Positions 1-9,030 of a DNA stretch of 64,000 nt are shown in pieces. This DNA is from Pararhodobacter sp. CCB-MM2. GTDB taxonomy: Bacteria; Pseudomonadota; Alphaproteobacteria; Rhodobacterales; Rhodobacteraceae. The DNA is taken from positions 62,001 through 126,000 of the forward strand of contig NZ_LRRR01000006.1 of assembly GCF_001691415.1 (NCBI RefSeq), given 5' to 3'. The notes below the pieces were generated by a model. That model was not told the DNA's origin, made no database searches, and worked only from the letters and a program-made list of their open reading frames with translations. The stretch's first letter is position 1. Each line of letters starts with the position of its first letter. The position numbers were made by a program, and so were the translations under genes.

Positions 1-2367
1 CAGATGCTGGAGATCGCGCGCGAGGGCCTGTACCCGCTGGCCGCGATGGCCGACATCCCCGAGCCGTTCCGCACCCGCTATACCAATGCCACGGGCGACC
101 ATTTCACGGTCGTGCCGCAGATCCGCGACATGGTCCGGTTCAGCCCGCACAGCCTGATCAAGGATCCGCCTTTCTCGCGCATCGACCTTGTGTCGTGCCG
201 CAACCTGTTGATCTACCTCGATGACCGGCTGCAGCGCGCGGTGCTGCCGCTGTTCCACTACGCCCTGCGGCCGGAAGGCACGCTGTTCCTCGGCTCGTCC
301 GAGACGATCGGGCGGTTCGACGACCTGTTCGACGATCTCAGCCACCGCCACCGGCTGTTCCGCCGCCGCTCGGTGCGGATGAGTTACCCGCTGGAGCTGC
401 CGGCTGCCACGACGCGCCGCAAGACACCCTCGGCCGCGCGCCGGCCGCGTGAAATGGCTGCCACCGACTGGCTGGAATCCGAGGCGCTGGCCCATCTGAC
501 GCAGCGCCATGTCCCGGCCTCGGTGCTGATCGATTCGTCGGGGGCGATCACCGCCAGCTGGGGTCCGGTCGGCCGCTATTTCGACTTCCCGACCGAGCGC
601 GAACGCCGCCATCACGCACCGGCGCTGGCCAAGCCCGGCCTGCGTGACGTGCTGGGTCCGCTGATGCGCCAGACGGCCAGCGACAACCGCCCCCATGTGG
701 CGCGCGAGGTCACCGTGCAGGCCGATTTCGGCGCACAGGACGTGCGCGTGACCTGCGAGCCGATGCGCGACGGCGCGATGCTGCTGGTCATCAAGGAGAT
801 GGGCCATTTCCGCGCCGCCGGCGACGATGATCTGGTCGAGCTGCATCAAGGCGACGGCCAGATGCAGCTGATGGAGGGCGAGCTGCGCGCGATGCGGCAC
901 CGCCTTCGCTCGACCGTCGAGGAACTGGAGACGGCGAACGAAGAGCTGAAAAGCTCGAACGAAGAAATGATGTCGATGAACGAGGAGCTTCAGTCGACAA
1001 ACGAGGAGCTGACCACCGTCAACGACGAGCTGAAAACCAAGGTCGATCAGCTGACGGTGGCCAATGCCGACCTGAAGAACTTCTTCGATTCCACGCAATT
1101 GGCGGTGATCGTCGTGGACCGCCACATGGTCATCCGCTCGTTCACCGATGCCGCGGCGCTGCTGTTCCCGTTCCAGCCGACGGACCGTGGCAGGGCGCTG
1201 AGCGACGTCTCCTCGCCGCTGCATGATTCCCGTTACCTCGATTTCGCGCGCCGCGTGGCCGAGAACGGCGAGGTCATCGAAGACCGCATGACCGACGAAA
1301 AGCGCGGGCGCGAATACGCCGTGCGCATCATGCCCTACCGGCGGTTGGACGGCTCGCAGGACGGGGCGACGCTGATCTTCACCGACATCACCGAGAGCCT
1401 GTCGATGGAGCGCGATCTGGCCGACGAGCGCGCGCGCCTGCGGCTCGCCATCGAGGTCGCCGGGATCGGCATTTGGGAATACAACCCGGCCACCGGCGCG
1501 ACCGATCTGGACCGCACCGAGCGCGCCTTTTTCGAAGTCGACGAGGTCGAGGCGCGGGATATCGAGCCGATCCTCAACCGCGTGCTGGCCGAGGATCGCC
1601 CCCGGGTCGAGAAATCGCTGCGCGCCGTCTCGGCCAACCTGCAGGATTTCGACGAAAGCTTCCGTGTCACCAATGCCGATGGCCGCACGCGCTGGCTGCG
1701 GGGCCTCGGCCGGTTCACCCGCCGCGACGGCGATCCCCGGATCATGGGCGTGACCTTCGACATCAGCGCCGAGCGCAAGCTGCTGGAAGAGCGCGAGCTG
1801 CACCTCGCCGAGATGAACCACCGCATCAAGAACCTCTTTGCGGTGGTCTCGGCCATGATCTCGTCGGTCGAGCGGGAATCGAGCGATGCCGCCGATTTCA
1901 GCCGCAACTTGCGTGGCCGGATCTCGGCGCTGGATCGGGCCCATGCGCTGATGCTGCGCGACGACATGCGCGCGCCGATCCCGCTGCGCCAATTGGTGGA
2001 ACGGGTGCTGGAGCCGACGCGCGGCGGGCAGGACATCGTGATCGAGGGCCCCGATACGCTGGTCCCGGTACGCGAGCTGACGCCGCTGGTGCTGATCCTG
2101 CACGAATGGACCACGAATTCCGCCAAATACGGCGCGCTGTCGCGGCGCGATGGCACGCTGGCGATCCGCTGGCAGCTGACGGAGCAGTCGTTCCGGCTGG
2201 ACTGGCAAGAGAGCGTCGAGAATTTCGTGGACACCGGCAGCTCTGGCGGATTCGGCTCGCGGCTGGTCCGGGCCTCGATCATGCAATTGCAGGCCGAGGC
2301 GGATCGCGAGGTCGCCAATGGCACCCTGCGCCATACGCTGACCATGCCGCCGTTCCGCACCAGCTGA
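1..2367 (+). CDS. CheR/PAS/HWE-family hybrid sensor histidine kinase (5' end missing)
   Basis: The frame is open from the first base, so the N-terminus lies outside the window. Counting from the first ATG (base 4), residues 1-125 match the C-terminal SAM-binding half of a CheR methyltransferase (VSCRNLLIYLD, then LFLGSSE). A glutamate/asparagine-rich coiled coil follows at about 290-350 and two PAS-like domains at about 350-590. The C-terminus is an HWE-type kinase: phospho-acceptor His606 in EMNHRIKN, the HEWTTNSAKYGAL N-box region, and the family's WxE motif at Trp734-Glu736. Proteins of this build usually start with a CheB methylesterase domain, probably located upstream. The role is inferred as signal sensing linked to methylation and phosphotransfer. 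A strong terminator follows the stop. Confidence 0.88.
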   Translation, partial: QMLEIAREGLYPLAAMADIPEPFRTRYTNATGDHFTVVPQIRDMVRFSPHSLIKDPPFSRIDLVSCRNLLIYLDDRLQRAVLPLFHYALRPEGTLFLGSSETIGRFDDLFDDLSHRHRLFRRRSVRMSYPLELPAATTRRKTPSAARRPREMAATDWLESEALAHLTQRHVPASVLIDSSGAITASWGPVGRYFDFPTERERRHHAPALAKPGLRDVLGPLMRQTASDNRPHVAREVTVQADFGAQDVRVTCEPMRDGAMLLVIKEMGHFRAAGDDDLVELHQGDGQMQLMEGELRAMRHRLRSTVEELETANEELKSSNEEMMSMNEELQSTNEELTTVNDELKTKVDQLTVANADLKNFFDSTQLAVIVVDRHMVIRSFTDAAALLFPFQPTDRGRALSDVSSPLHDSRYLDFARRVAENGEVIEDRMTDEKRGREYAVRIMPYRRLDGSQDGATLIFTDITESLSMERDLADERARLRLAIEVAGIGIWEYNPATGATDLDRTERAFFEVDEVEARDIEPILNRVLAEDRPRVEKSLRAVSANLQDFDESFRVTNADGRTRWLRGLGRFTRRDGDPRIMGVTFDISAERKLLEERELHLAEMNHRIKNLFAVVSAMISSVERESSDAADFSRNLRGRISALDRAHALMLRDDMRAPIPLRQLVERVLEPTRGGQDIVIEGPDTLVPVRELTPLVLILHEWTTNSAKYGALSRRDGTLAIRWQLTEQSFRLDWQESVENFVDTGSSGGFGSRLVRASIMQLQAEADREVANGTLRHTLTMPPFRTS

Positions 2368-2387
2368 GCAAGACCAACACCAAGCGA

Positions 2388-2422
2388 AACGGGCGCGCCC
2401 TTCGGCGCGCCCGTTCGTTTTC
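2388..2422 (+). terminator. Rho-independent terminator after the histidine kinase gene
   Basis: A perfect 12-bp stem (AACGGGCGCGCC / GGCGCGCCCGTT) with a CTTC tetraloop is followed by CGTTTTC. It sits between convergent genes, 20 bases after the kinase stop and 20 bases before the livM stop, so it may end transcripts from both sides. Confidence 0.85.
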
Positions 2423-2441
2423 ATGACCTGTCTTGGGCCGA

Positions 2442-3740
2442 TCACCTCTCGGGGATCAGACCCCGCGGGGCGAAACGCAGCACCAGCAACAGGATGATCC
2501 CCATCGTCAGCAGACGCACATGCGCGGCGGAATCCAGCAGATGGGCGCGCAGGCCGCTGTCCTCGGGCATGGCGGCGGTCAGGTTGGTGATGGCCCAGAT
2601 GCCGATCGGTTCGACCTCGATCCACAGGAACCAGATCAGGAAGCCGCCCAGCACCGCGCCCCAGTTGTTGCCCGACCCGCCGACGATCACCATCACCCAG
2701 ATCAGGAAGGTGAAGCGCAGCGGCTGGTAGGTGGCCGGGGTCAGCAGGCCGTCCAGCGTCACCAGCATGGCCCCCGCGATCCCGCAGACGGCCGAGCCAA
2801 GGATGAACACCTGCAGGTGCCGCTTCTTGACGTCCTTGCCCATGGCCTTGGCCGCGGTCTCGTTGTCGCGAATGGCGCGCATCATGCGGCCCCAGGGCGA
2901 GTTCCACGCCCGCTCGGACAGCCACATGATCAGCGCCAGAACCACGACGAAGATCACCGCATAGCAGGCCTTCACGAAGATCGACGAGCCCTCGACCGCA
3001 TCGAAGCCGAAGCTTTGCGCCCAAGCGACGAAATCGGGGTTGTTCTGCAGGTTGACCTCGTAGGGCACCGGACGGGGCAAGCCGTTCACGTTGCGAACCC
3101 CGCGCGAGAGCCAATCCTCGTTCTTCATGATGGCGACGATGGTTTCCGAAATGCCCAGCGTGGCGATGGCCAGGTAATCCGACCGCAGGCCAAGGCTGAC
3201 CTTGCCGATCACCCAGGCCGCACCCGCCGCCAGCAGACCACCGACGACCCAGCTGAGGATCACCGGCATGCCGGCGCCGCCGAGATAGCCGGCAACGGCG
3301 GTGTTGGTGCCCTCGATCGCGTCGACGGCCGGGTCCAGCACCGCGCGGTACAGGAAGAAGCCGCCGATCACGACCACGGCCTGAACCGCCAGACGCGCCC
3401 AGCCCTTCGCCATGCGGCGATGGACCTGAACGGCGGCGATGATGGCCAGCACGCCGATGGCAAGGCCACCCAGCACACCGAGGCCACCGGCGCTCCAAGC
3501 TTCGTGGACCGGGGGCATCGAGGTCAGCACGACCGCAAGGCCACCCAGCGCGACGAAGCCCATGGTGCCGACCGAGAACAGCCCGGCATAGCCCCACTGG
3601 ATGTTCACGCCCAGCGCCAGAATGGCCGAGATCAGGCACATGTTGAGCAGGCCCATGGCAACGGACCAGCTTTGCAGCACGCCGACCAGCACCAGCAGGA
3701 CGGCCATGAGGAGGAAGTAGGATGCGTGGCGCAGGGTCAT
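2442..3740 (-). CDS. livM: Branched-chain amino acid-type ABC transporter permease LivM (first liv operon)
   Basis: This 432-residue, very hydrophobic protein is the second inner-membrane permease of a HAAT-family (LivKHMGF) importer. It carries the family's EAA-like cytoplasmic region (residues WGRMMRAIRDNETAAKAMGKDVKK) and closes with RFAPRGLIP, a common LivM ending. It is on the long side for LivM because of extra membrane sequence between about residues 75 and 150, a form common in alphaproteobacteria. It is the last gene of the operon, and its ATG overlaps the livH stop by four bases. The substrate cannot be read from the sequence; branched-chain or other amino acids, or short amides, are all possible for this family. 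Confidence 0.92.
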   Translation of the reverse strand: MTLRHASYFLLMAVLLVLVGVLQSWSVAMGLLNMCLISAILALGVNIQWGYAGLFSVGTMGFVALGGLAVVLTSMPPVHEAWSAGGLGVLGGLAIGVLAIIAAVQVHRRMAKGWARLAVQAVVVIGGFFLYRAVLDPAVDAIEGTNTAVAGYLGGAGMPVILSWVVGGLLAAGAAWVIGKVSLGLRSDYLAIATLGISETIVAIMKNEDWLSRGVRNVNGLPRPVPYEVNLQNNPDFVAWAQSFGFDAVEGSSIFVKACYAVIFVVVLALIMWLSERAWNSPWGRMMRAIRDNETAAKAMGKDVKKRHLQVFILGSAVCGIAGAMLVTLDGLLTPATYQPLRFTFLIWVMVIVGGSGNNWGAVLGGFLIWFLWIEVEPIGIWAITNLTAAMPEDSGLRAHLLDSAAHVRLLTMGIILLLVLRFAPRGLIPER

Positions 3741-4747
3741 ATCGATTGCCCCTTGAAGAGCCCCGTCGGGCGGAACAGCAGCACGAAGACCAGAAGCACG
3801 AAGCTGACCGCGAACTTGTAGTCGGTGGACAGCAATTGCATCAGGCCCGAGGGCTCCATCGATTCCGGCAGCAGGTACTGGAAGAATTTGCGGAAGGCGT
3901 AGGTCACGCCGACCTCGGAGAGGGCAATGATATAGGCTCCGGCCACGGCCCCCAGCGGGTTCCCCATGCCGCCAAGGATCGCCGCGGCGAACATCGGAAG
4001 GAGGAGCTGGAAGTAGGTGAAGGGCTTGAAGCTTTTGTCGAGGCCGTAGAGCGTGCCGGCCACGGTCACCAGAACGGCGACGATCAGCCAGGTCACGGCC
4101 ACCACGCGCTCAGGGTTGATGCCCGAAAGCAGCGCCAGATCCTCGTTGTCCGAGAAGGCGCGCATCGACTTGCCGGTGCGGGTCCGGTTGAGGAACCAGA
4201 ACAGACCCGACATCACCGCCAGCGTCACGACGATGGTGATCAGCTGCGACCAGCGCAGGCCGAGACCCTCGTCGAGGCCGGTGGCCTCCTTGAAGTCGCG
4301 CACGGTGAACAGGAAGCGCGCGCCGTCGGCGAAGTTCTGGTCATCCGGCCCGATGATGAAGCGCACGAGACCGTTGACCACGAACATCACGCCCAGCGAG
4401 GCCATGACGACCACGATCGGCGGCGCCTTCACCTTGCGGTAGAAGCGATAGATCGTGCGGTCCGTACCGAGCAGCAGACCCGCCGCGACGGCAATCCCCA
4501 CCGGCAGCGCCAGCAGCGCGGTCGGCAGCGGATCGATCGACACGCCCATGCCCTGCAGCCACCAGGTGACCAAGATCACGGCCATGGTGCCGAAGGCCAT
4601 CACATCGCCATGCGCGAAATGCGAGAAGCGCAGGATGCCGTAGATCAGCGTAATACCCAGCGCGCCCAGCGCCAGCTGGCTGCCATAGGAGATCGCGGGG
4701 ATCAGGACGAAGTTGCCCAAGAGAACCAGGGCATTGAGAAAATCCAT
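3737..4747 (-). CDS. livH: Branched-chain amino acid-type ABC transporter permease LivH (first liv operon)
   Basis: This 336-residue inner-membrane permease pairs with LivM. Typical LivH features are the N-terminal GALGITLIYGILRFSHFAHGD segment and the C-terminal AAILGGMGNPLGAVAGAYIIALSE region. It has about eight hydrophobic segments and ends in LLFRPTGLFKGQSI. The start lies three bases after the livF stop, and the end overlaps livM by four bases, so the three genes are almost certainly on one transcript. Confidence 0.92.
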   Translation of the reverse strand: MDFLNALVLLGNFVLIPAISYGSQLALGALGITLIYGILRFSHFAHGDVMAFGTMAVILVTWWLQGMGVSIDPLPTALLALPVGIAVAAGLLLGTDRTIYRFYRKVKAPPIVVVMASLGVMFVVNGLVRFIIGPDDQNFADGARFLFTVRDFKEATGLDEGLGLRWSQLITIVVTLAVMSGLFWFLNRTRTGKSMRAFSDNEDLALLSGINPERVVAVTWLIVAVLVTVAGTLYGLDKSFKPFTYFQLLLPMFAAAILGGMGNPLGAVAGAYIIALSEVGVTYAFRKFFQYLLPESMEPSGLMQLLSTDYKFAVSFVLLVFVLLFRPTGLFKGQSI

Positions 4748-4750
4748 GGC

Positions 4751-5488
4751 TCAGCCCCCCAGGAAGGAACGACGGACCTCGGGGTCGGCCAGAAGGGCCT
4801 GCCCGGTGTCGGTGTAGCGGTTCGCGCCCTGCACGAGGACATAGCCTTTGTCGGCGATCTCCAGCGCCTGACGTGCGTTCTGCTCCACCATCAGGATCGA
4901 GATGCCGGTGCGGGCGATCTCGATGATGCGGTCGAACAATTCGTCCATGACGATGGGCGAGACGCCGGCGGTGGGTTCGTCGAGCATCAGCACCGAGGGC
5001 TTGGTCATCAGCGCGCGGCCCACGGCCACCTGCTGACGCTGGCCGCCCGAAAGCTCGCCCGCGGCCTGACGGCGCTTGTCCTTCAGGATCGGGAACAGCG
5101 TGTAGATCTGTTCCATCGTGTTCTTGTAATCATCCGTGCGGATGAAGGCGCCCATCTCGAGGTTTTCCTCGACCGACATCGTCGGGAAGATGTTGCGCAC
5201 CTGCGGCACGAAGCCCATGCCCTTCGCCACGCGGTCCTGCGGCGAGAGCTTGGTGATGTCCTCGCCATTGAGCCGGACCTGACCTTCACGCAGGTTCAGC
5301 ATGCCGAACACGGCTTTCATCGCCGTCGACTTGCCGGCGCCGTTCGGGCCGACGATGACGGCGATCTCGCCCTTGTTCACCGCGATAGTGCAGCTGTGCA
5401 GGATGTCCGCGCCGGTGCCGTAGCCCCCGGTCATGGCATCGCCGATCAGCACGGCCTCGGGGTTGGGGGTGACGGGATGCTCAGACAT
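4751..5488 (-). CDS. livF: Branched-chain amino acid-type ABC transporter ATPase LivF (first liv operon)
   Basis: This 245-residue ABC ATPase has Walker A GPNGAGKS at 47-54, signature LSGGQ at 146-150, Walker B LMLDEP at 167-172 and the switch segment ILMVEQN. The ADKGYVLVQG stretch near the end is typical of LivF rather than LivG. It powers the LivHM permease together with LivG. The ATG has a GGAGG ribosome-binding site inside the end of livG and overlaps that gene by eight bases. Confidence 0.93.
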   Translation of the reverse strand: MSEHPVTPNPEAVLIGDAMTGGYGTGADILHSCTIAVNKGEIAVIVGPNGAGKSTAMKAVFGMLNLREGQVRLNGEDITKLSPQDRVAKGMGFVPQVRNIFPTMSVEENLEMGAFIRTDDYKNTMEQIYTLFPILKDKRRQAAGELSGGQRQQVAVGRALMTKPSVLMLDEPTAGVSPIVMDELFDRIIEIARTGISILMVEQNARQALEIADKGYVLVQGANRYTDTGQALLADPEVRRSFLGG

Positions 5489-6272
5489 GGCCCACCTCCG
5501 CCTTCACCTTGTTCTTCAGGCCGGTGCCCAGATAGGCCTCGATCACCTGCTCGTTGGCCTTGATCTCGGCCAGCGTGCCCTCGGCCAGCACCTTGCCCTC
5601 GGCCATGCAGATGACCGGGTTGCAGATGCGGTCGATGAAATCCATGTCGTGTTCGATCACCACGAAAGTATATCCGCGTTCCTTGTTCAGCCGGACGATC
5701 GCATCGGCGATGGTGTTCAGAAGCGTCCGGTTCACGCCCGCGCCCACCTCGTCGAGGAAGACGATCTTGGCGTCGGTCATCATCGTGCGGCCGAGTTCCA
5801 GAAGCTTCTTCTGACCGCCCGAGATCTGCCCGGCCTTCTGGTCGGCGATATGGTCGATGGTCAGGAATTCCAGCACCTCGTCGGCGCGGCGGCGGATCTC
5901 CTCGTCCTCCAGCGCGACCTTGCGGCGCTGGAACCAGGCGGACATCAGCCCCTCGCCGGCCTGACGCGCGGGCACCATCATCAGGTTCTCGCGCACGGTC
6001 ATCGAGTGGAATTCATGGGCGATCTGGAAGGTCCGCAGCAGCCCCTTGTGAAACAGCTCGTGCGGCTCCAGCCCGGTGATGTCCTCGCCCGCCATGGTGA
6101 CGCGGCCCGAGGTGGGCTTCAGCACGCCGGCGATGACGTTGAATAGAGTGGTTTTCCCTGCCCCGTTCGGCCCGATCAACCCGGTGATCGACCCTTCGGC
6201 GATGTGCAGAGACGCACCATCGACGGCGTGGAAGCCCCCGAAGTGCTTGTGCAAGTTCTCGACGCGGATCAT
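5481..6272 (-). CDS. livG: Branched-chain amino acid-type ABC transporter ATPase LivG (first liv operon)
   Basis: This 263-residue ABC ATPase has Walker A GPNGAGKT at 34-41, signature ISGGQKK and Walker B IVFLDEVGAGV. The longer insertion between Walker A and the signature (LLRTFQIAHEFHSMTVRENLM) is the mark of LivG. AAGGA lies ahead of the ATG. The gene follows the binding-protein gene after 66 bases that contain a strong hairpin. Walker B reads DEVGAG rather than the usual DEPxAG; the catalytic glutamate is present. Confidence 0.92.
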   Translation of the reverse strand: MIRVENLHKHFGGFHAVDGASLHIAEGSITGLIGPNGAGKTTLFNVIAGVLKPTSGRVTMAGEDITGLEPHELFHKGLLRTFQIAHEFHSMTVRENLMMVPARQAGEGLMSAWFQRRKVALEDEEIRRRADEVLEFLTIDHIADQKAGQISGGQKKLLELGRTMMTDAKIVFLDEVGAGVNRTLLNTIADAIVRLNKERGYTFVVIEHDMDFIDRICNPVICMAEGKVLAEGTLAEIKANEQVIEAYLGTGLKNKVKAEVGHV

Positions 6273-6292
6273 GCGCGCATCCTTGTATGGAA

Positions 6293-6317
6293 ACAGCCCG
6301 GACCACGTCCGGGCTGT
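6293..6317 (-). terminator. Hairpin between livK and livG (attenuator or mRNA-protecting stem)
   Basis: A perfect 11-bp inverted repeat, ACAGCCCGGAC / GTCCGGGCTGT, has a three-base loop. On the coding strand it is followed only by TTTCC, not a long U tract. Its place just after the binding-protein gene suggests that it lets more SBP than permease be made, by partial termination or 3'-end protection. Confidence 0.7.
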
Positions 6318-6338
6318 CCTGTTGTCACTGCAAACGCC

Positions 6339-7520
6339 TCAGCGGAAGCGCACGGTCTCGAAGGCGTCGCCGCGGATTTCCAGCTCACGGTAGTTACCGG
6401 CGCTTTCACCCGGGCCGATCAGTTCGACAGCCGAGGCACCCACGTAATCGACGTCACCGCCAGCAGCGATGATTTCCAGCGCGCGGCCCAGTTCGCCCGG
6501 GTAGATCGGCTCGCCGGGGGCGTTGGCCACGTCCATGACGTGATCCTTGTAATCGGCCGAGGCGGTCGAACCGGCAGCAGCCATCGCCAGCATGATCAGC
6601 GCGGCGGCGTCATAGGATTCCGGTGCGAAGGCCGAGGTACCGTCGAAGCCCGCGGCTTCGGCCAGGCCCTGGAAGGTCTCGGTGCCGGGGTTGTCGGCGC
6701 CCGGAAGCTGGCCGTACGAGCCCTGGATTTCGTCGCCCATGGCTTCCAGCAGGCTGTCGCCGATCATGCCGTCCACCAGTTCGAACGTGTCGAACGCGCC
6801 GAGGTCGAGGGCCGAGCGGATGATGCCGCGGCCGCCTTGGTCGACGTAACCCGCCACGACCAGCACGTCACCACCGGCAGCCGCCAGCGCGCCGACTTCG
6901 GCCGAGTAGTCGGCTTTGCCGTCTTCGTGCGAGGCGACCATGGTCACGGTGCCGCCCGCGGCGGTGAAGGCCGCCTGGATCGAGTCAGCCAGACCCGCGC
7001 CGTAGTCGTTGTTGGTGTACGAGATCGCGATCGATTCCACGCCGCGGTCGACCAGGATGTCCGACACGACCTGACCCTGACGGGCGTCCGACGGGGCGGT
7101 ACGGAAGAACAGGCCGTCGTCTTCAGCGGTCGACAGCGCCGGCGAGGTGGCCGAGGGCGAGACCATGACGACGCCGTTCGGGCGCGCGACGTTCTGCAAG
7201 ATGGCGCCGGTCACGCCCGAGCAGTCCGCGCCGACGATGCCGAGCACGCGGTCCGAGGTGACGAGACGTTCGGCGGTGGCGACAGCCATGCCCGAGTCGA
7301 TGCAGCCGTCATCGCCGCGCACCGAGGTCACGGTGCCGAGCGAGAAATTGCCCGATTCGTTGACTTCGGCGATCGCCATTTCGGCAGCCTGAGCCATCGC
7401 CGGGGTGATCGATTCCAGCGGGCCGGTGAAGCCGAGGATGATGCCCAGCGGCACATCGTCGGCCTGTGCGGCGCCCGCGGCGAAACCGACGAGAGCGGTG
7501 GTCAGAAGCAGTTTTTTCAT
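6339..7520 (-). CDS. livK: ABC transporter substrate-binding protein, LivK-like (first liv operon)
   Basis: This is a 393-residue periplasmic binding protein of the Leu/Ile/Val family (Peripla_BP_6). Residues 1-21 form a Sec signal peptide that ends in a cleavable AQA. The mature protein opens DDVPLGIILGFTGPLESITP, a typical start for this family, and contains the GIVGADCSGVTGAI ligand-loop region. The ATG at 7520 was chosen over an upstream in-frame start because it directly precedes the signal peptide and has GGGAAGGA at proper spacing. It is the first gene of the importer operon; the ligand is unknown. Confidence 0.92.
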   Translation of the reverse strand: MKKLLLTTALVGFAAGAAQADDVPLGIILGFTGPLESITPAMAQAAEMAIAEVNESGNFSLGTVTSVRGDDGCIDSGMAVATAERLVTSDRVLGIVGADCSGVTGAILQNVARPNGVVMVSPSATSPALSTAEDDGLFFRTAPSDARQGQVVSDILVDRGVESIAISYTNNDYGAGLADSIQAAFTAAGGTVTMVASHEDGKADYSAEVGALAAAGGDVLVVAGYVDQGGRGIIRSALDLGAFDTFELVDGMIGDSLLEAMGDEIQGSYGQLPGADNPGTETFQGLAEAAGFDGTSAFAPESYDAAALIMLAMAAAGSTASADYKDHVMDVANAPGEPIYPGELGRALEIIAAGGDVDYVGASAVELIGPGESAGNYRELEIRGDAFETVRFR

Positions 7521-7944
7521 TGGGGTATCCTTCCCTGTGGATGTGGTTCCGGTCGGCGTTCGGGGCCCGCTGTTGCGGTGCGCCTCGATGCTTCTCCCCT
7601 GCCGTGTTCTGCGCACGATCATGGGACGTGAAGCCGCCTGCTTCGCGAGTTCGGTTAGATCAAAACTCCCTTCGTCTGCGCGCCGTTGACCGGACGTCTG
7701 CTGCGGCGGCGTGGCGTGCCGAAAAATTCGGCGGCCCACCGGTTCGCTGTCGATGACTTTACCGTGCGCCGCGCAATCAGCAACACCCTTCGCCACCTGC
7801 CGCGACGAATCCACCCTAAGGGACACGGGTTTGACGCGAAGGCAGGCGATTGGCGTGACGCAGCGTTGCGCTGTTCAGGGTCTGGGCGGATCGGGCAACG
7901 CGTGCCAATTTCGCAGGCAACGACCGAACCTGCGGAGTGCCGAG
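7521..7944. other. Divergent intergenic region livK / nitronate monooxygenase
   Basis: This 424-base stretch has no supported gene, and the open frames across it are unlike known proteins. It must hold the livK promoter and probably that of the monooxygenase. A short palindrome, GCCGAA-AAA-TTCGGC, lies at 7718-7732, and an isolated TTGACG at 7831-7836 has no convincing -10 partner. No clear operator or riboswitch is visible. Confidence 0.5.
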
Positions 7945-8958
7945 ATGACCCTTCCCCCCTCCCGCCGGGCCCAGCTGCCCGCCGCCCTTCAGGCCACCCG
8001 TCTGCCCATGGTCGGCTCGCCGTTGTTCATCATCTCGAACCCCGATCTGGTCATTGCCCAGTGCAAGGCCGGCATCATCGGCAGCTTCCCCGCGCTGAAC
8101 GCCCGTGAGGCCGAGGGTGAGCCGATCCAGCTGGAAGCGTGGCTCAAGCGCATCACCGAAGAGCTGGATCGCCACAATCAGGCCCATCCCGACAGCCCGG
8201 CTGCGCCCTTCGCCGTGAACCAGATCGTGCACAAGACCAACACGCGGCTGGAGCGCGACGTCGAGATCTGCATGCGCTGGAAGGTGCCGGTCTGGATCAC
8301 CTCGTTGGGGGCGCGGACGGATGTGAACGACGCGGCCCATAGCGTGGGCGGCATCGTCCTGCACGACGTGATCAACGACCGCTTCGCCCGCAAGGCCATC
8401 GAGAAGGGCGCGGACGGCCTGATCGCCGTCGCCGCCGGTGCGGGCGGCCACACCGGCGCGCAATCGCCCTTCGCCCTGCTGCACGAGATCCGCAGCTGGT
8501 TCGACGGCCCCGTTCTGCTCTCGGGCTCCATCGCCACCGGCCGCGCTTTGCTGGCCGCGCAGGCGGCGGGCGCGGACATGGGCTATGTCGGCACGCCCTT
8601 CATTGCGACCGAGGAAGCCAACGCCCAGCAGGCCTACAAGCAGATGATCGTCGACACCCGCGCCGATGACATCGTCGCCACGGCGGGCGTCACCGGCGTC
8701 ACCGGCAACTACCTGCGCCCCTCCTTCGCCAATGCCGGGATCACGCCCGAGGCGCTGGAAGCCATGGGCACCGAGATGTCCTTCGGCAAGGCGCGCGAGG
8801 AACGGCCCAAGGCCTGGAAAGAGATCTGGGGCGCGGGTCAGGGCGTCGGCGCCGTAGAGGCGATCGTGCCGGCCGCCACCCTCGTGGCGCGTTTCGCCGC
8901 CGAATATCAGGCCGCACGCCAACTCATGGCGGGTATTCTGGACGATTGGGCGGTTTGA
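7945..8958 (+). CDS. Nitronate monooxygenase family protein (2-nitropropane dioxygenase-like)
   Basis: This 337-residue FMN-dependent TIM-barrel enzyme belongs to the NMO/2-nitropropane dioxygenase family, which oxidises alkyl nitronates such as propionate-3-nitronate. The N-terminal PMVGSPLFIISNPDLV and GIIGSFPALNAR segments match the FMN-binding start of the family. The AAGAGGHTGAQSPFALLHEI stretch holds the conserved catalytic histidine (His169), and SGSIATGRALLAAQAAGADMGYVGTPF forms the phosphate-binding loop. The ATG at 7945 was preferred to an upstream start because family homology begins within a few residues; its ribosome-binding site (GGAG) is modest. It seems to be a single-gene unit. 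Confidence 0.88.
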   Translation: MTLPPSRRAQLPAALQATRLPMVGSPLFIISNPDLVIAQCKAGIIGSFPALNAREAEGEPIQLEAWLKRITEELDRHNQAHPDSPAAPFAVNQIVHKTNTRLERDVEICMRWKVPVWITSLGARTDVNDAAHSVGGIVLHDVINDRFARKAIEKGADGLIAVAAGAGGHTGAQSPFALLHEIRSWFDGPVLLSGSIATGRALLAAQAAGADMGYVGTPFIATEEANAQQAYKQMIVDTRADDIVATAGVTGVTGNYLRPSFANAGITPEALEAMGTEMSFGKAREERPKAWKEIWGAGQGVGAVEAIVPAATLVARFAAEYQAARQLMAGILDDWAV

Positions 8959-9030
8959 CCCCCTCGGAACGTTGAACCCGGCAAGGATTTATCCGACAAG
9001 ACGCGCAGGGCCAACAAGGGGACCGGCGCG

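Noticed and set aside
2433..5563. Long plus-strand open frames of 462 and 613 codons over livM and livH
   Set aside because: Their sequences are low-complexity His/Asp/Arg/Gln strings and the opposite strand encodes standard permeases.
6204..7631. 475-codon open frame antisense to the LivK-like gene
   Set aside because: Same reason: repetitive Arg/Asp/Val/Gly composition and a well-supported gene on the other strand.
7711..7944. Extended N-terminus for the nitronate monooxygenase
   Set aside because: The added residues show no similarity to the family and run through the promoter region; homology begins just after the ATG at 7945.
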